NCBI GenBank assembly: GCA_024760905.1
Contig: CM045731.1
Span: 47,571,001 to 47,635,000, forward strand
Direction of reading: 5' to 3'
Origin: Plotosus lineatus
Lineage: Eukaryota; Chordata; Actinopteri; Siluriformes; Plotosidae
DNA length: 64,000 nucleotides
A program made the translations under genes and the position numbers. The notes under the pieces were generated by a model. That model was not told where the DNA came from and did not search any database. It worked only from the letters and a program-made list of their open reading frames with translations. Positions 43,817 to 55,615 of this stretch are shown here, piece by piece (the stretch's first letter is position 1; each line of letters begins with the position of its first letter).

Positions 43817-43915
43817 CCTGGCGAGTCTTCCAGGGTATACTCTGCCCTCATCCGGACTCAGCTGGGATGGGCACCAACCTCCTGGTGACCCTAATATTGA
43901 TTAAATGATTACAGA
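43817..43915 (+). mobile_element. SINE-B tail fused to the transposase
   Basis: CCTGGCGAGTCTTCCAGGGT, CAGCTGGGATGGGCACCAACC and TGATTACAGAAAATGAAC are SINE-B 3' motifs. The transposase frame continues into it (SSRVYSALIRTQLGWAPTSW) up to a stop at 43886. Confidence 0.85.
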
Positions 43916-43944
43916 AAATGAACTGACTGATGATGATGAACTTG

Positions 43945-44165
43945 TTACAGGGCCACCCAGTGGTGGCTTCCTCCTCACAACAAGAAAGTCCTGGGTTTAA
44001 GACACAGGCTTGGCAAAGGCATTTCTCTCTCAAGTTTGTATATTCTCCATGTGCTTCTCTGGCAAGCTGTTCGGGTTGTTATCCCATCTCTGCCAAGTTT
44101 AGGCTGAGATAAGCTCCAACCTCTCCGTGATCCAAATAAGATCAAATGGTTTGGCAAATAAGTGA
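43945..44165 (+). mobile_element. SINE-A, partial
   Basis: GGGCCACCCAGTGGTGGCTTCC, AAGAAAGTCCTGGGTTTAAG, TTCTCCATGTGCTTC and GTTTAGGCTGAGATAAGCTCC. Confidence 0.75.
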
Positions 44166-44712
44166 ATAAGTGAAAAACATACACGGTGTAAATTGTAACC
44201 TTTGACACTAAACACGGGGTGATATCACGTGGCTTTCCATGTCGCTGGTGCCAATAAGAAATATGAATATAATTCTGTTTTGCTGGTCTGTAGGGGCTTG
44301 TTCATGGGAGGGACATGGACTGAAAAGTGTAAAGTGGACATTGTGAGTTAATAAAGCTGGGACTGGTTCACATGGTGTGCCCTAAGAGATTGCTTACATC
44401 AAAGCACCAATCAAAAACTGGTGCAGATATAATTTGTCATCAGGGATTTCCTGCAGGAGAATTATAGAGAAGATACAGGGACCAATCGATACTATGGATT
44501 TTCGCTGCAGTGGCTGATTGTCCAATTGCCGTGAAACATGTGGCGAGATAGAAGAGCCGTTCTGACGCAGACTGCCGCCTCAGCATAAGGCCTGTCAGAT
44601 ACTTATAGGCTGGCCGCAACAGAAAATTATCATGCTGCAGTGGCCGAGTACTACTTAACCCGCTCGCTCACCCCGTGTGCTGCATGTGATTCATTGGATC
44701 CTGTCCTTAGAA

Positions 44713-44750
<38 letters not shown>

Positions 44751-45157
44751 TGATTAACACTGAACACAATCCCTTTCTGGATGTCGGAATAAATTAGCAA
44801 GAAACTGCAACAACCTGCTAAATACTTTACTCAAACTGACCCCTCGATCCAACTCACTCCTCATAAACCCTATAAACTTTAAAGCCCAGGCAAATTAAAG
44901 CCATGGCACAAACACACGCAATTTTAAATATATGTTTGTTACACCGACAGACTCATAGATATGCCACTTTTATTTATTTATTTATTTACTTGCAAGCAAC
45001 TAGCGATGTTTCATGTAATATTTATGCGTCATTGCTGTCACAGAAGGTAAAAGGATAACTTGAAGTGTCAGACTTGCATACTTCATAAACATAATCTCTT
45101 TTAAACTTTAATTTAAGACAGATTCCCTACTAGTTATTTAAGCTGAAGGCCCTGCTA
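44166..45157. other. unique block with (GA)n tract
   Basis: 44709-44752 is a (GA)n microsatellite and 44968-44988 a TTTA tract. The stretch 44380-44700 is unique and of mixed composition (GGTGCAGATATAATTTGTCATC, TGGCCGCAACAGAAAATTATC). No coding frame is convincing. Confidence 0.4.
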
Positions 45158-45600
45158 ATAACTCCAGCTAACTGCTCTCATTCGCTGACACCGGTTCAAA
45201 GCGGCTCGCCAGACCTTCACACAGCCAACATACACACAACTATTCACACTTATACCTGGGGCAGTTCGGAACAGCCAATTGGCCAAATGTGAACATCTTT
45301 GGATTGGCGGAGGAAACTGGAGTGTCTGGAGGAAACCCAAGCACATGGGGTGGGGGTTTGGGGGGGTGGGGGGGCAAACTACCCATATAAAGACACTCTT
45401 GCTAAGCAAACCCAGGATGATTTGGTCACATCTTTATTGAAGTGATCAGGAAGCTGGAAAATAATCTGATTGTTCGGATCAGACTGAGATCTGTATTTTT
45501 CAGGTGTATTCCGCACTTGTCCAGTATCAGCTGAGACAGGCACTAGCCTCGCCATGACCCTAATTATGATTAAGCGGTCCAGAAAATGAATGATAAAATG
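45158..45600. mobile_element. two SINE-A pieces in opposite orientation
   Basis: 45158-45415 is SINE-A on minus (GGCGGAGGAAACTGGAG, GCTAAGCAAACCCAGG). 45420-45600 is a plus-strand tail (GGTGTATTCCGCACTTG, CTAATTATGATTAAGCGG). Confidence 0.7.
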
Positions 45601-45607
45601 AATGAAG

Positions 45608-45609
45608 AA

Positions 45610-45669
<60 letters not shown>

Positions 45670-45892
45670 TGGTAGTAGGATGCTGAGGTTGGAACTACCA
45701 GGCGGAAGGCCTAGAGGAAGACCAAAGAGACGATTCATGGATGTGGTGAAGGAGGACATGAAGGTAGTTGGTATAAGAGAAGAAGATGCAGAGGATAGGG
45801 TGAGATGGAGGCAGATGATTCACTGTGGCGACCCCTGAAGGGAAAAGCCGAAAGGAGAAGAAGAAGAAGATTATTATTATTATTATTATTAT
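45608..45892 (+). mobile_element. RTE LINE 3' end inserted in an (ATT)n tract
   Basis: (ATT)n at 45608-45666, then GGATGCTGAGGTTGGAACTACC, AAGACCAAAGAGACGATTC, CTGTGGCGACCCCTGAAGGG and a GAAGAAGAAG tail, then (ATT)n again. This matches the 3' end of the LINE at 9332, 5'-truncated to about 200 bp. The surrounding ATT repeats probably include its target. Confidence 0.85.
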
Positions 45893-46081
45893 TGATATGT
45901 ATGTTAATCATTACAGTTTGGAGCTGATTTATGGTTTTTGATGTGCAGCATATTACAAATATAGAGACCAGTTTAGTGGTGACAATCTGATTTCAATCCC
46001 TGTAACTTTCCTGTAACATCTTTTATGTTTACTTTGTGTCTTTTAAAATTTTGGGGGGTATTCATTATTCATTATTCATTT

Positions 46082-46124
46082 TTCTTCTTCTTCTTCTTCT
46101 TCTTCTTCTTCTTGTTTTCTGATT

Positions 46125-46188
<64 letters not shown>
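46082..46188. repeat. (TTC)n and (TCA)n microsatellites
   Basis: TTC repeats at 46082-46113 and TCA repeats at 46127-46188. Confidence 0.95.
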
Positions 46189-46189
<1 letters not shown>

Positions 46190-46359
46190 TCACTTACTGA
46201 TTTGCTTAACTGCTTAAAGTTCTAAATGTTGCGATGAGCCTGTGTATGTTCTGCTTGTAGATAAGGGTTGCTCAGCCTCAGACCAGCTTGCTGGTGTTAA
46301 TATTTTGGCTGATTTTGATGTATGCCTTTGTCGTTAAACAGTTTATCTTCTACTGCTTG

Positions 46360-46845
46360 GTAATTACGCTATATGGTTAATAGTTTTTTTTTGACATATG
46401 ACAACACCATCCATTTATGATCCAATCTTCTCCAAACATGTAAAAGATATCTGTATGCTGTAACGTTAAGATTTCCTTTCATTCGAGCAAAGCAGGGAAA
46501 ACATGTTCCAGCACAACAGTGCTTCGGTGCACAAGTGAGGTCCAGGAAGGCATGGTTTTTCAAGGTTACACAGAGCCCTGACCTCAACCCCTCTGAACAC
46601 CTTTGGGATGAACTGGAACACTGAGTCCGCTCCAGGGTTTTTCGCCTCGGCAGCAGTGCCTGACCTTACTAATGCTCTTGTGGCTGAATGAACACAAATC
46701 CCCAAAGCCGTGTTCCAAAATATAGTGGACAGCCTTCCTGGGGTTATTATAACATCAAAGGTTGACTGAATCTGGAATGCGATATTCAAACAGCACATGT
46801 GTGTGTGATGATCAGTTGTCCACAAACATTTGGGAACAGAGAAAT
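46360..46845 (+). mobile_element. Tc1/mariner relic, degraded
   Basis: The plus strand encodes in broken frames GAQVRSRKAWFFKVT and SPDLNPSEHLWDELEH (the Glu block of a mariner-type transposase), at about 46520-46620. At the ends it resembles TATATGGTTAATAG (left) and GTTGTCCACAAACATTTGGG (right), like the known TATATGGCCAAAAG/ TGTCCACAAACTTTTGG termini. The right end stops before the inverted repeat is complete. Confidence 0.6.
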
Positions 46846-46961
46846 ACTTTCTATGCATTAGCTAATTGTTAAGCCATGTGTTTACAGGTGAAAGCTAATC
46901 ACCCCATAACCAACATTATCTCGCAACACATCTCACATCCCTGGAGTGTTTAGGTTGTAAA

Positions 46962-47285
46962 GACAAGGTGGCACGATAACTCACAGCATAAAGGTCCTAG
47001 GTTCAAGTCCTGGGCTCAGTGAGGGGGGAGGGGGGGGGTTCTCTGTGGAGTTTGCATTTTATCCCTGTGCTGGTTACAGTTTCCTCTGGGTACTCCGGTT
47101 TCCTCCTACAGTACAAAGATATCCATTTAAATTAAGTGGCTGTTCCAAATTTCCCATAAGCGTGAGCGTAAATGATTGTGAGTGTTTTGGCTCCCTAATA
47201 ATTTGGAGAGCCGCTTAGGTTGTTCCCACCACCACCACCACCACCACTACCCAGTGTTAACTGAGATAGGCTGCAGCAAAGCGAG
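46962..47285 (+). mobile_element. SINE-A, near full length
   Basis: Head GACAAGGTGGCACGATAACTC, GGTCCTAGGTTCAAGTCC (box B), CTCTGTGGAGTTTGCATTTTATCC and CTCCGGTTTCCTCCTAC. A (CCA)n-like tract sits in the tail at 47228-47249. Confidence 0.8.
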
Positions 47286-47332
47286 TGAGTGAGAGTAACG
47301 CTGTCATGACAGTATGCTGATTTGTGTCAATC

Positions 47333-47433
47333 ATTCATGCATTTATTTTCCAACAGCTTAATCCAACTCGATTTTCACAGAGGTTGAAGCCAATCTCACC
47401 CTGAACGGCTCAGCAGTCCATTGTAAGCCCCCC

Positions 47434-47504
<71 letters not shown>

Positions 47505-47705
47505 ATTCACACTCACACCTAGGGGAAACCTATTGCAGCCAGCTAGCCTAATGTTCATGTTTCTGGACTGTTGGAGGAGTCCCCTAAGGAAACCCATGCA
47601 ATCATGAGGAGAACATGCAAACTCCACATAGATAGACCCTTGCCGAGCCCAACACTCAAACCCAGGCACTTCTTGCCATGCTAACCACTATGCCAGGATG
47701 CCACC
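47333..47705 (-). mobile_element. SINE-A, minus orientation, expanded (CA)n
   Basis: Body: AACGGCTCAGCAGTCCATTG, then a (CA)n tract at 47437-47502 in the position of CACACTCACACC, CACCTAGGGGAAACC, GAGAACATGCAAACTCC and CTTCTTGCCATGCTAACC. Confidence 0.85.
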
Positions 47706-48390
47706 CTATGTCATTCACACCCATAATACAAACCATATCACAAACTGAAGAGTGCTTTGTTGTAAAAGTCAGCTCGGTGATCTTACATTGTCAGAGAACC
47801 CTTCAGGCTTTATGCTTATAACTAAAGGAGTTTATGGAAAGCTAATGATAATGATAATGATAAAAACTTTGACGGAATCGATACGCGCTATAGACTAATA
47901 AGACCTAATGCAGTAATCTGTAACAATGAGGATGTCCACGAGCACCTATTAAAAGAAATGACTTCTGTAAATGCGTCAGACACTGGATGTGTTGCTAGCA
48001 TCTCCTCCCAGATGTATTAGCTCATTAAACCGAACAAGAACCTCTCCGTTGATGATATTTGCTCAGTTAAGAAAAGTAGCACGCATGTATTTATCACATC
48101 TCAACCCTCTGGCTTACTTCTTATAGAAAGATGTCTGTGCCACACTAAAGCATAAAGATTCTATTTCTTGCACCAGGATTGGCTTGGCGTCATGTAAGAG
48201 AGGAATCGTAGCATAACCTTCTTCGTATGGAGGAGTGGACCTGATGATGTTTAAAGCTTTAGTGGCACTAGAAGTAGTATTAAGGATTAAAGCATTAGCT
48301 TTATTTCTAGTAGATGAAGCAGACATTAAAATAGCTCAGAATATTTAAAGGAGGGTTGATCCAGTCTAACCTAAGCACATAAGTTACTCA
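47706..48390. other. non-coding, nothing recognised
   Basis: Unique-looking sequence. A minus-strand open frame of 70 codons at 48114-48326 has no recognisable domain. Confidence 0.4.
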
Positions 48391-48491
48391 CTCACATTTA
48401 TTTTATAAGCCACTTAATCTTAATTAGGGTCGCGGGGAGGCTGGTGTACACAGGGTACACCCTGGACAGCTTACCAGTCCATTGCTTGGCC

Positions 48492-48586
<95 letters not shown>

Positions 48587-48775
48587 CCTCGTTCAATTTG
48601 GAATAGCCAATCAGCCTACAGTGCATGTTTTTGGACTGTGGAAGGAAACTGGACTACTCAGAAGAAACCCACGCAAGCACGGGGAGAACATGCAAAGTCC
48701 ACACAGAAATGTCTGAGACTGGCAATCAAACAAAGGCCTTCTTGCTGTGAAGTGGATGCACTAAAAACGGTGTCG
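48391..48775 (-). mobile_element. SINE-A, minus orientation, expanded (CA)n
   Basis: TTAGGGTCGCGGGGAGGCTGG, CAGTCCATTGCTTGGCCAAC, a (CA)n tract at 48492-48584, then TTTTGGACTGTGGAAGGAAACTGG and GGCCTTCTTGCTGTGAAG. Confidence 0.85.
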
Positions 48776-48779
48776 CATA

Positions 48780-49070
48780 ATCCTTTTCGGGTTGTAGCTC
48801 GAGCCTATCTCAGTAAGCACAGGGCAAAGTGTTGTCAGACCACTGCAGGGCCATCCCAAACAAAACCCATTCTCACCCACTCTTACTGATAATTTGGAAC
48901 AGCCAATAAGGCTAACATGCATGTCTTTAGACTCTAGGAGGAACCTGGAGTACCCAGAGGAAACCCTGAAAGGCATTGGGAGAACATGCAAACTCCACAC
49001 AGAATCTCCAGAGCCCGGAACTTAAACCCAGGACCTTCTTGCTGTGAGGCAGACATGCTATAAAGCGTAG
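48780..49070 (-). mobile_element. SINE-A, minus orientation
   Basis: GGTTGTAGCTCGAGCCTATC, AGGAGGAACCTGGAGTACCC, GGAGAACATGCAAACTCCAC, AACCCAGGACCTTCTTGCTG. It adjoins the previous copy. Confidence 0.8.
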
Positions 49071-49334
49071 AAGTCTGATATTAATATCCCAGATATTTCA
49101 AATATGCTTTGTTGCTGTATCTTGTATGGCGCCGTGATTAAAGTATAGTTACTAAGCTGTGTGTATGTGAGCAGACTACTGTGGTCACATCATCTGCCTT
49201 TGTAGAGCTTTTCTTCTTTCACTGTGTGGCTTTTCAAAGACATGCCTCAGTTGCAAAATGGGGATTTGATCCACTCTGAAAGGTTGTGAAACACAACACA
49301 AAACTAGTATCAATGGTGAAAGATATTGTTTTTT

Positions 49335-49397
<63 letters not shown>

Positions 49398-49489
49398 GGC
49401 TCAAAAGCTGATGCTGCATTTTTGTATTTAAATTTTTTTGTCATGGCATGGAACAGAGTATTACTTACACTGTGATTAGGCATTGGGAT
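49071..49489. other. non-coding stretch with (GT)n
   Basis: Contains a (GT)n microsatellite at 49338-49397 and otherwise unique DNA. Confidence 0.6.
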
Positions 49490-49800
49490 AGTTAATTACC
49501 TCCACCAAGGGTGGGGGCTGTGAAATTGGTTTATGTGTGTCTGTATATCTGTCAGTCTGTCTGTCTGTCTGTCTCTGTGTGTGTGTGACCGCAATAACTC
49601 AAAAAGTAATGGACAGATTTTCACAATTTTTTAACCAAATGTGGGTCTTGGGCCAACCAAGAAGTAATTAAATTTTGGGCGTGATCCAGAACTGAGCTCA
49701 AAAATAATTGCAGAACAGGCCACAAAGGAATGCTGGGATTCTACATCATCTGACAATAAAGCCTGGGTTTCAGACTACCTTGGTGAGGGTCTATACTCTC
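49490..49800. mobile_element. ancient interspersed repeat (MITE-like)
   Basis: The left end is ACCTCCACCAAGGGTGG and the right end CCTTGGTGAGGGTC, imperfect inverted ends. The core CAATAACTCAAAAAGTAATGG, ACAGATTTTCACAATTTTTT and GTGATCCAGA matches a dispersed repeat I know from many fish and invertebrate genomes, whose mechanism I cannot name. Confidence 0.6.
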
Positions 49801-50001
49801 TGAATGAATTTTGATTTAAACATTAGATTACAATAAAAAAACAATAAAAATATTAAAGAAAACAAAACATTGCGTCTGATATGAACTGTGTGGGAGGAGC
49901 TTTATTTACTCACAAATTCATTTATTTATTCATTCATTGATCCGTAGTAACTGCCCAGTCAGGGTTGTAGGGGTTTAAAATAGGCTAAATGTTTGTCTAT
50001 A

Positions 50002-50876
50002 CAGACGTTCCCCAACTTCCTTTTTTTTTTGGCCGAAAGTAAGTTGAAAAAAAAAAAACATAAGTTGTTACTGTATGTTCCAGCGACGTATGATGTTCAT
50101 CCTGTACTATACATCCATAAATACCATTACCGTATCTCATAAAACACCCATAAATCAATTATTATAAACATGACATTGTAAAATAATATCAAATATATCA
50201 AATAATATCTACATTCATTTCAAATAAATTTAATTCAATCCTAATAATTTCAAATAGATAAATTTTAATCAAATTCACTCATCAAAGTGTGGGTTATATG
50301 GACTTCCAGTCTTTCAAGTGAGCAAGGGTGCCTTTGAATACTTGGTTAGTACTCAGCCTGCACTGATGTGAATCATCAGCAGAGCGGAGAGTTCGCTTTC
50401 TTTTCTGGATTCGGGTTTTAATTAATTTTACAACTCTCTTTGCTTAACTGAGTATGCATGGTAGATTGTGCCGATCCGAGCGGATAGTTAATTCAGTCTT
50501 GGGAAAAACCGTAAATTCCAGCATATGCCAGAAAATTTGTACCCATGCTAGTAGGCTTACGCTTCTGACCAACCAAATTTGCTTAGGGTTACAAAAGTCC
50601 GCAAAACAGTGTAAACACAAAGATTACAGAGACGACATCTTAACACAAGAGTAACACGCAGTGAACTGGGAAGCAGCGGGGCACGTTCAGTCTGTCATTT
50701 GTAAACAATGGACACAGTGTCATTATGTCACTGCGTCATTACGTCAGCGTACTGCGTAGGTACGTCTCGTACTCAAAATTTGATATAATTTAAAAACCAA
50801 AAAAAACCAAAAAACAAAAAAAACATAAAATTAAAAAAAATCGTAAAATGGATGAATGTAAGTCGGGGAGCATTTG
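50002..50876. mobile_element. Tigger/pogo-like MITE, TA target
   Basis: Begins CAGACGTTCCCCAACTT after TA (50000-50001) and ends AAGTCGGGGAGCATTTG before TA (50877-50878), imperfect inverted ends. About 875 bp, AT-rich and non-coding. Confidence 0.75.
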
Positions 50877-50884
50877 TACATATT

Positions 50885-51125
50885 TTACAAGATTATATTT
50901 TCAAGACCACTTTATCCTTTATTACAGTCACATTAAGGCCAAAGCCCATTCCAGTCAACTCTAGACTTAGGCGGGGCACACCTGAACAGCTCAACAACAT
51001 TCATATACCTAGGGGCAATTTAAAACAAGCTAAGTCTACACAGAGGCCTTCGCCAAGCCTGGAACTCAAACCTCGAACCTTCTTGCTGTGAGGCAAACGT
51101 GCTAACCACTACAGCATGTGCCACA
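50885..51125 (-). mobile_element. SINE-A, minus orientation
   Basis: AAGACCACTTTATCC, GGCAATTTAAAACAAGC, CCTTCGCCAAGCCTGG and CTTCTTGCTGTGAGGCAAAC. Confidence 0.7.
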
Positions 51126-51767
51126 TGTAATACACTTACTCTATAACGTATCCTGTTGCTTTCAGTATTTCGGATAACCCAGATTAGTTTTTTTTGCACA
51201 TATGAGTTGAATGTTTTAAGAATGTTTTAAGTTCCCTTGCAGCTGTAGCCTCCGAGACTTGCTCTCATGACCTTTCACGACTATAGAGATAACTCTGCAT
51301 GCATGCCTACATCATTCTTTGTGTATGTGTGTGTGTGTGTGTGTGTGTTGAAGTAATTATTTAGGGCTAGTTATGATGGGAAGAGCACATGAAGGACTGA
51401 TACTCAGCACTGAACTGCACGCTATATTGGAACAGCCAGTGTCTAATGATAGCAATATCGAGGCCTGTAATTGTTATTATTGCAAAAGCCAAATTGAAAC
51501 TCATAACCTGCCTGACTCAAGCTATCAGTTGTCATTAAGTAAGAAAACAGGCCTCTCTATGGCATGCCTTCAGTGCCGCGAGCTGTCTGTTGACACACAA
51601 GTAATTGAGGCCGTTTGGATCCAAAATGAACACTTGATTGGAGCATTTTCTTCAGAGGTGATTCGATTTCACATAACATCTATTTTATAGCTCAGTACAT
51701 TATTAATTTGCATAGCGGAAAGTCAACAATTTTATTTCCATCATGGCTGGAGAACAACCAGCAGTGT
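51126..51767. other. unique block, candidate conserved non-coding sequence
   Basis: A (TG)n tract lies at 51325-51349. The rest holds words such as GGCCTGTAATTGTTATTATTG, AGTTGTCATTAAGTAAG and TTATTAATTTGCATAGCGG. A 105-codon open frame (51373-51690) has no recognisable domain. Confidence 0.4.
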
Positions 51768-51889
<122 letters not shown>

Positions 51890-52475
51890 GAGAGAGAAAG
51901 AGATCACAAATCATATGTAACAGAGAGCACGAGGTGTTACTGCCACAGATGCACCATAATGTAATGAGTCACTGACTTCTTTAACTCCATATTTAGTGAC
52001 AGCTTCTGTCATCAGTTTCTTTGACTTGAGTTCAGTAGAGATTCAAAGATCTGAAGTTCATTCCATATATTTTGTTCTGTTTCTAAGGAAGCAGTCACAT
52101 TTGTAGATTCGCATCAACACACGTCCGACGAAAGCGAAAGTTTTAGTTTGCCTCTATTTGCCTGCATTTCTTTGCTCGGCAAATGCGTTCCTTATCAGGC
52201 GAGGCTCATTCAATCAAGCCGAAAGATTTTTGTTTTGTTTTTGTGAATTCTCAAACCTCGGAACAGACTCCGCCAGGCAAAGGAATTTGCTGTTTGTAAG
52301 GCTGTCATGCACTGGGTGTGTGTTTTGTTTAGCATTTATGCGGTCCTCTTCCTGTTCTTGTCAGTTTGTATCTGTTGATGTTCGGTGGACCTGACTCGGA
52401 GCCGAACTACCAGGTGACATGCAACAGGTGAGCCCAAAGTGTCCCCTCCATTGAGTGCAAGTTCAGAGGACAATT
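51890..52475. other. unique block
   Basis: No repeat or domain recognised. The piece 52080-52400 is mixed in composition. Confidence 0.35.
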
Positions 52476-52660
52476 TCCTCCAACAGCCCTAAGATGTGCA
52501 CATCTTAGACCTTAGATCTTAGCCCTAAGATGTGCACAAAGACTAACTGGTTATTCCAGATGTTCTGGTGAGCGGTCCAAAATGAGCCTCATCTTTACTT
52601 GGTGTTGGCTCTAGTAGGATTTAGCAGTTTTGCAAATGAGTAAAAGGGATGAGTGAGTGA
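52476..52660 (+). mobile_element. SINE-A tail, degraded
   Basis: ACAGCCCTAAGATGTGC is tandemly repeated nearby (52487-52546), followed by CTAACTGGTTATTCC and GGATTTAGCAGTTTTGC. Only a partial SINE-A 3' part. Confidence 0.6.
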
Positions 52661-53127
52661 GAGAATGCCCTCTATGTGTTGGTTTTGGGTTTGATCAAGT
52701 GTTTTTATTGCCCCAACTGCATGAAAGCCATAACTACAAATCTTGACCATTGTTATCGCCTCCGCCCTACATTTTTTGTGTCACACTGTGAAACTAAATT
52801 GCAGGCTCTTTATCAGTAGCCTCTTGGATGACATCTAGAGCAATGAGATAGCAGTGTTTTAACGAGTCCGATCCTTCACCTGCTGTTAATGCGATCTACG
52901 CTAGACATAAAGGGTGCTGAATTTGTTTAATATGCAAGCAATGCGACTGAAGAGGGCAACAACAAAACTCTCTTCGTTATATTTATTTCAGAATGTGTTT
53001 ATATTACCACACTGTCATAATTTTATTGTTATAAATGAAAAAAAAAGTATATTCTTTCATGAAAACATATTACGCTTTATGGCAATGCCCTATAATGACT
53101 TTCTCTTATTCACTCATTTGCTGAAAC
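52661..53127. other. non-coding, nothing recognised
   Basis: AT-rich unique sequence with no recognised feature. Confidence 0.4.
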
Positions 53128-53405
53128 CGTGTGTGGAGTTTCTCAGTTCTCCGTGGGTTTCCTGCAGGCACTCTGGTTTCCTCCCACAGTCCGAACACAT
53201 GCATGTTAGGCTATCTGCCTGTTCTATACCACCACTACCATCCCCCACCCCCCTATTGGAGTGTGAGCGTGAATAATTGTGTGTGATAAACCTGTGATGA
53301 ACTGGCGGGCCTGTGGTGTACCCCATCTTTGCCATGAGTCGGCTGAGATAGGTCCCCGCCCGCTCCATGACCGTCGTAAGATGAAGTGGTTCGGTGAATG
53401 AATGA
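53128..53405 (+). mobile_element. SINE-A, head lost
   Basis: CGTGTGTGGAGTTTCTCAG, CCGTGGGTTTCCTGCAGG, TTTCCTCCCACAGTCC and AAGATGAAGTGGTTCGG. Confidence 0.8.
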
Positions 53406-53948
53406 ATAAGCAATTAAAGCTCAAGTCGAATATGAATTATTATCGTGGAAACTCATCAGAGTTCCAAACCTATGAAATGATCTTTGAGCTTTCGATATTT
53501 CCCCCTCTTCCACTATTCAAGATTCATCATTTATAAATTAAAGGGGCAGCTGGCCCGTGAACATTAGACTGTCACAGTCTGGTTGGTGTCAGCAGCAGTG
53601 GGGTCTGCTCTTTGAGCTGATTTAGCAAGTGCTCAGCTGTGGCAATATCATTCATATATCTCACAATATCTGGACAGCTCAATATCTCAGGCATGAGGGA
53701 ATCTCCATTACCTACTGGTGGCACATAATGTAATGCACTAACCTCAAAATCCCTGTCGATGTCAGAGTAATGATCGTTACATGATGGCGCAAGTGAAAAT
53801 TGTGCATCTCTGAGTCAACAGAAATATTTATAACATACTTTTCCAGCAATAATAAATAAAGTAGCATGGCCAAATATTGAGAAACATGAAGGCGATCTCT
53901 TACACACCCAGAGTATTATTACCTTATTCAGCTGTTCAGAAACCATAA
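53406..53948. other. non-coding, nothing recognised
   Basis: Unique-looking DNA between a SINE-A and a Tigger-type element. No coding frame. Confidence 0.4.
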
Positions 53949-53950
53949 TA

Positions 53951-54479
53951 CAGTGGTACCTCACCTTACGAAAGTCTCACCAAACGAAAAATTCAGGTTA
54001 CGAAAAGCATTTTCCTAAAATTTTTGTCTCAGGATACGAAACAAGTTCACGTTATGAAAGCGCCATCTTAAAAATTCAAACACGCCATTCAAACATTCAA
54101 ACAATGCACGAGCTGCTCTCCCATCAATGACGTTCAAACATCCCACCCAGCTGGCCTCCCATTGGCTAACAACTGAGCTGTCGTTCATGTCTCCTTCACT
54201 CAAGCGCCATCTTGGACAGGCCCACCTGATGCCATCTTGGACAGGGATGCTATCTTGACCTGACGCCATCTTGGACGCCATCTTGGACATCATTGCCTAG
54301 GAGGAATGACGCATCTACCTTCCATTGCCTATTATAGAGCTGAATCCACCATGACACTTTTCGTGTAAAGGACAGAGTTACTGTTGTTTTATGCTCTATT
54401 TCTTGACTCAGGCTTTTAAACTTCCATAAACATTTGTAAGATTATAACTCTGCTAAGAAGAGATGGTCAACACGCGTGT

Positions 54480-54540
<61 letters not shown>

Positions 54541-54791
54541 GAGAAGAAGAAACGGGCTCGATTGATATCGCAAAGGAATATGGCCAAACCCGTCTACCAT
54601 TGGTACGATATTGAAGCAGAAGGAGGTGTTAAAGGTATGCTTTTATCATTTTTAAAGGGTTTAGGGGGTAATATTGGGAGCCTTGGAACGAATCACGTAT
54701 TTTACATGTAAAATGCGGTTCAATTTATGAAAAATGCAGGTTACGAAAAAAGCTCTGGAACGGATTAATTTCGTAAGGTGAGGTACCACTG
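53951..54791. mobile_element. Tigger-type element with CCATCTTGG motifs and (CA)n
   Basis: Ends CAGTGGTACCTCACCTTACG and CGTAAGGTGAGGTACCACTG are inverted, flanked by TA (53949-53950 and 54792-54793). 841 bp. Internally it has several GCCATCTTGG motifs (54205, 54230, 54264, 54276), a (CA)n tract (54480-54537) and GAGAAGAAGAAACGGGCTCG. It encodes no intact transposase. Confidence 0.85.
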
Positions 54792-54844
54792 TAATGATGT
54801 TTTTTTGTTATTCTTTTTCCGCTTCTTGGTGTTGCTGCTTCTTA

Positions 54845-55010
54845 CTTGCTCACTCATTTGTCCAAATACTTAATCTCATTATAGTCTCAGGAAGACTGGT
54901 GCCTATCTCAACCGACACTCGGCATAGGGTACACCCTGGCTGGTGCCTGTCTCAACAGATATGGGGTACGACTTAAACAGCTTGCCAGACCACTGCAGGG
55001 CATATTTCCG
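54845..55010 (-). mobile_element. SINE-A, minus orientation, partial
   Basis: CTCACTCATTTGTCCAAAT, CAGGAAGACTGGTGCCTATC and ACCACTGCAGGGC. A second GGTGCCTGTCTCAAC follows as a local duplication. Confidence 0.7.
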
Positions 55011-55225
55011 CTCCTGTTCCCTCCAATTTCCCATAACACTGCAGTACATGTGATATGAATAATGCGAATGTGTGTGCTTCTATAATTGAGCCCTTAAGAA
55101 CAAGAGCGGCCATCTCACATCTTTTTGACGGACCATTCTGGCTCTGAAAGTCATTTTACTTTTGCTCAAAACTAGAGGTGAGTCTTCTCAGCCCTAACCC
55201 GCTATGTGCTGAAGATATTGAGAGG

Positions 55226-55292
55226 ATTCACCTCAGGCTCCAGCCTCCCTGTGACCTTAGTTAGGACTAAGCACGTAGAAAATGAATGAATG
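55226..55292 (+). mobile_element. SINE-A tail fragment
   Basis: CCTCAGGCTCCAGCCTCCC, TTAGGACTAAGCACG and AAATGAATGAATG. Confidence 0.7.
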
Positions 55293-55337
55293 TGTGAGTT
55301 TTGTTGAGCTGTGAAAAATCTTCTGTCGTTTGAAAGT

Positions 55338-55615
55338 ATCGTATGTTCTCCTCGTGCTTGTGTGGGTTTCCTCCTAGTACTCCAGTTTCCTCCCACAGAT
55401 GAAAGACATGCACCTCACTAAGACTAACTGGCTGTTTCCGATTGCCCCTAGGTGTGGATATGAGGGTGAATAGAGTGTACGAATGGAGTGTGAATAGAGA
55501 ATGTTGGCTTTGGCCCTGCAATAGTACGTCGACTTTTTTTTCCCAGCGTCTGCTGAGATAGGCTCCAGCTCTTCGATGACTTTAGTAGGATTAAGCAGTT
55601 CGGCAAACGAGTGAG
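55338..55615 (+). mobile_element. SINE-A, head lost
   Basis: TATGTTCTCCTCGTGC, GTGGGTTTCCTCCTAGTACTCC, TTTCCTCCCACAGATGAAAG, TAAGCAGTTCGGCAAACG. Confidence 0.8.

Noticed and set aside
51373..51690. 105-codon open frame as a host gene
   Set aside because: No known domain and no exon signals. The frame could be chance in a unique block.
54540..54620. Transposase coding start in the Tigger-type copy
   Set aside because: The frame reads EKKKRARLISQRNMAKPVYH but lacks the CENP-B HTH motifs seen at 593-800, so I cannot support a transposase.
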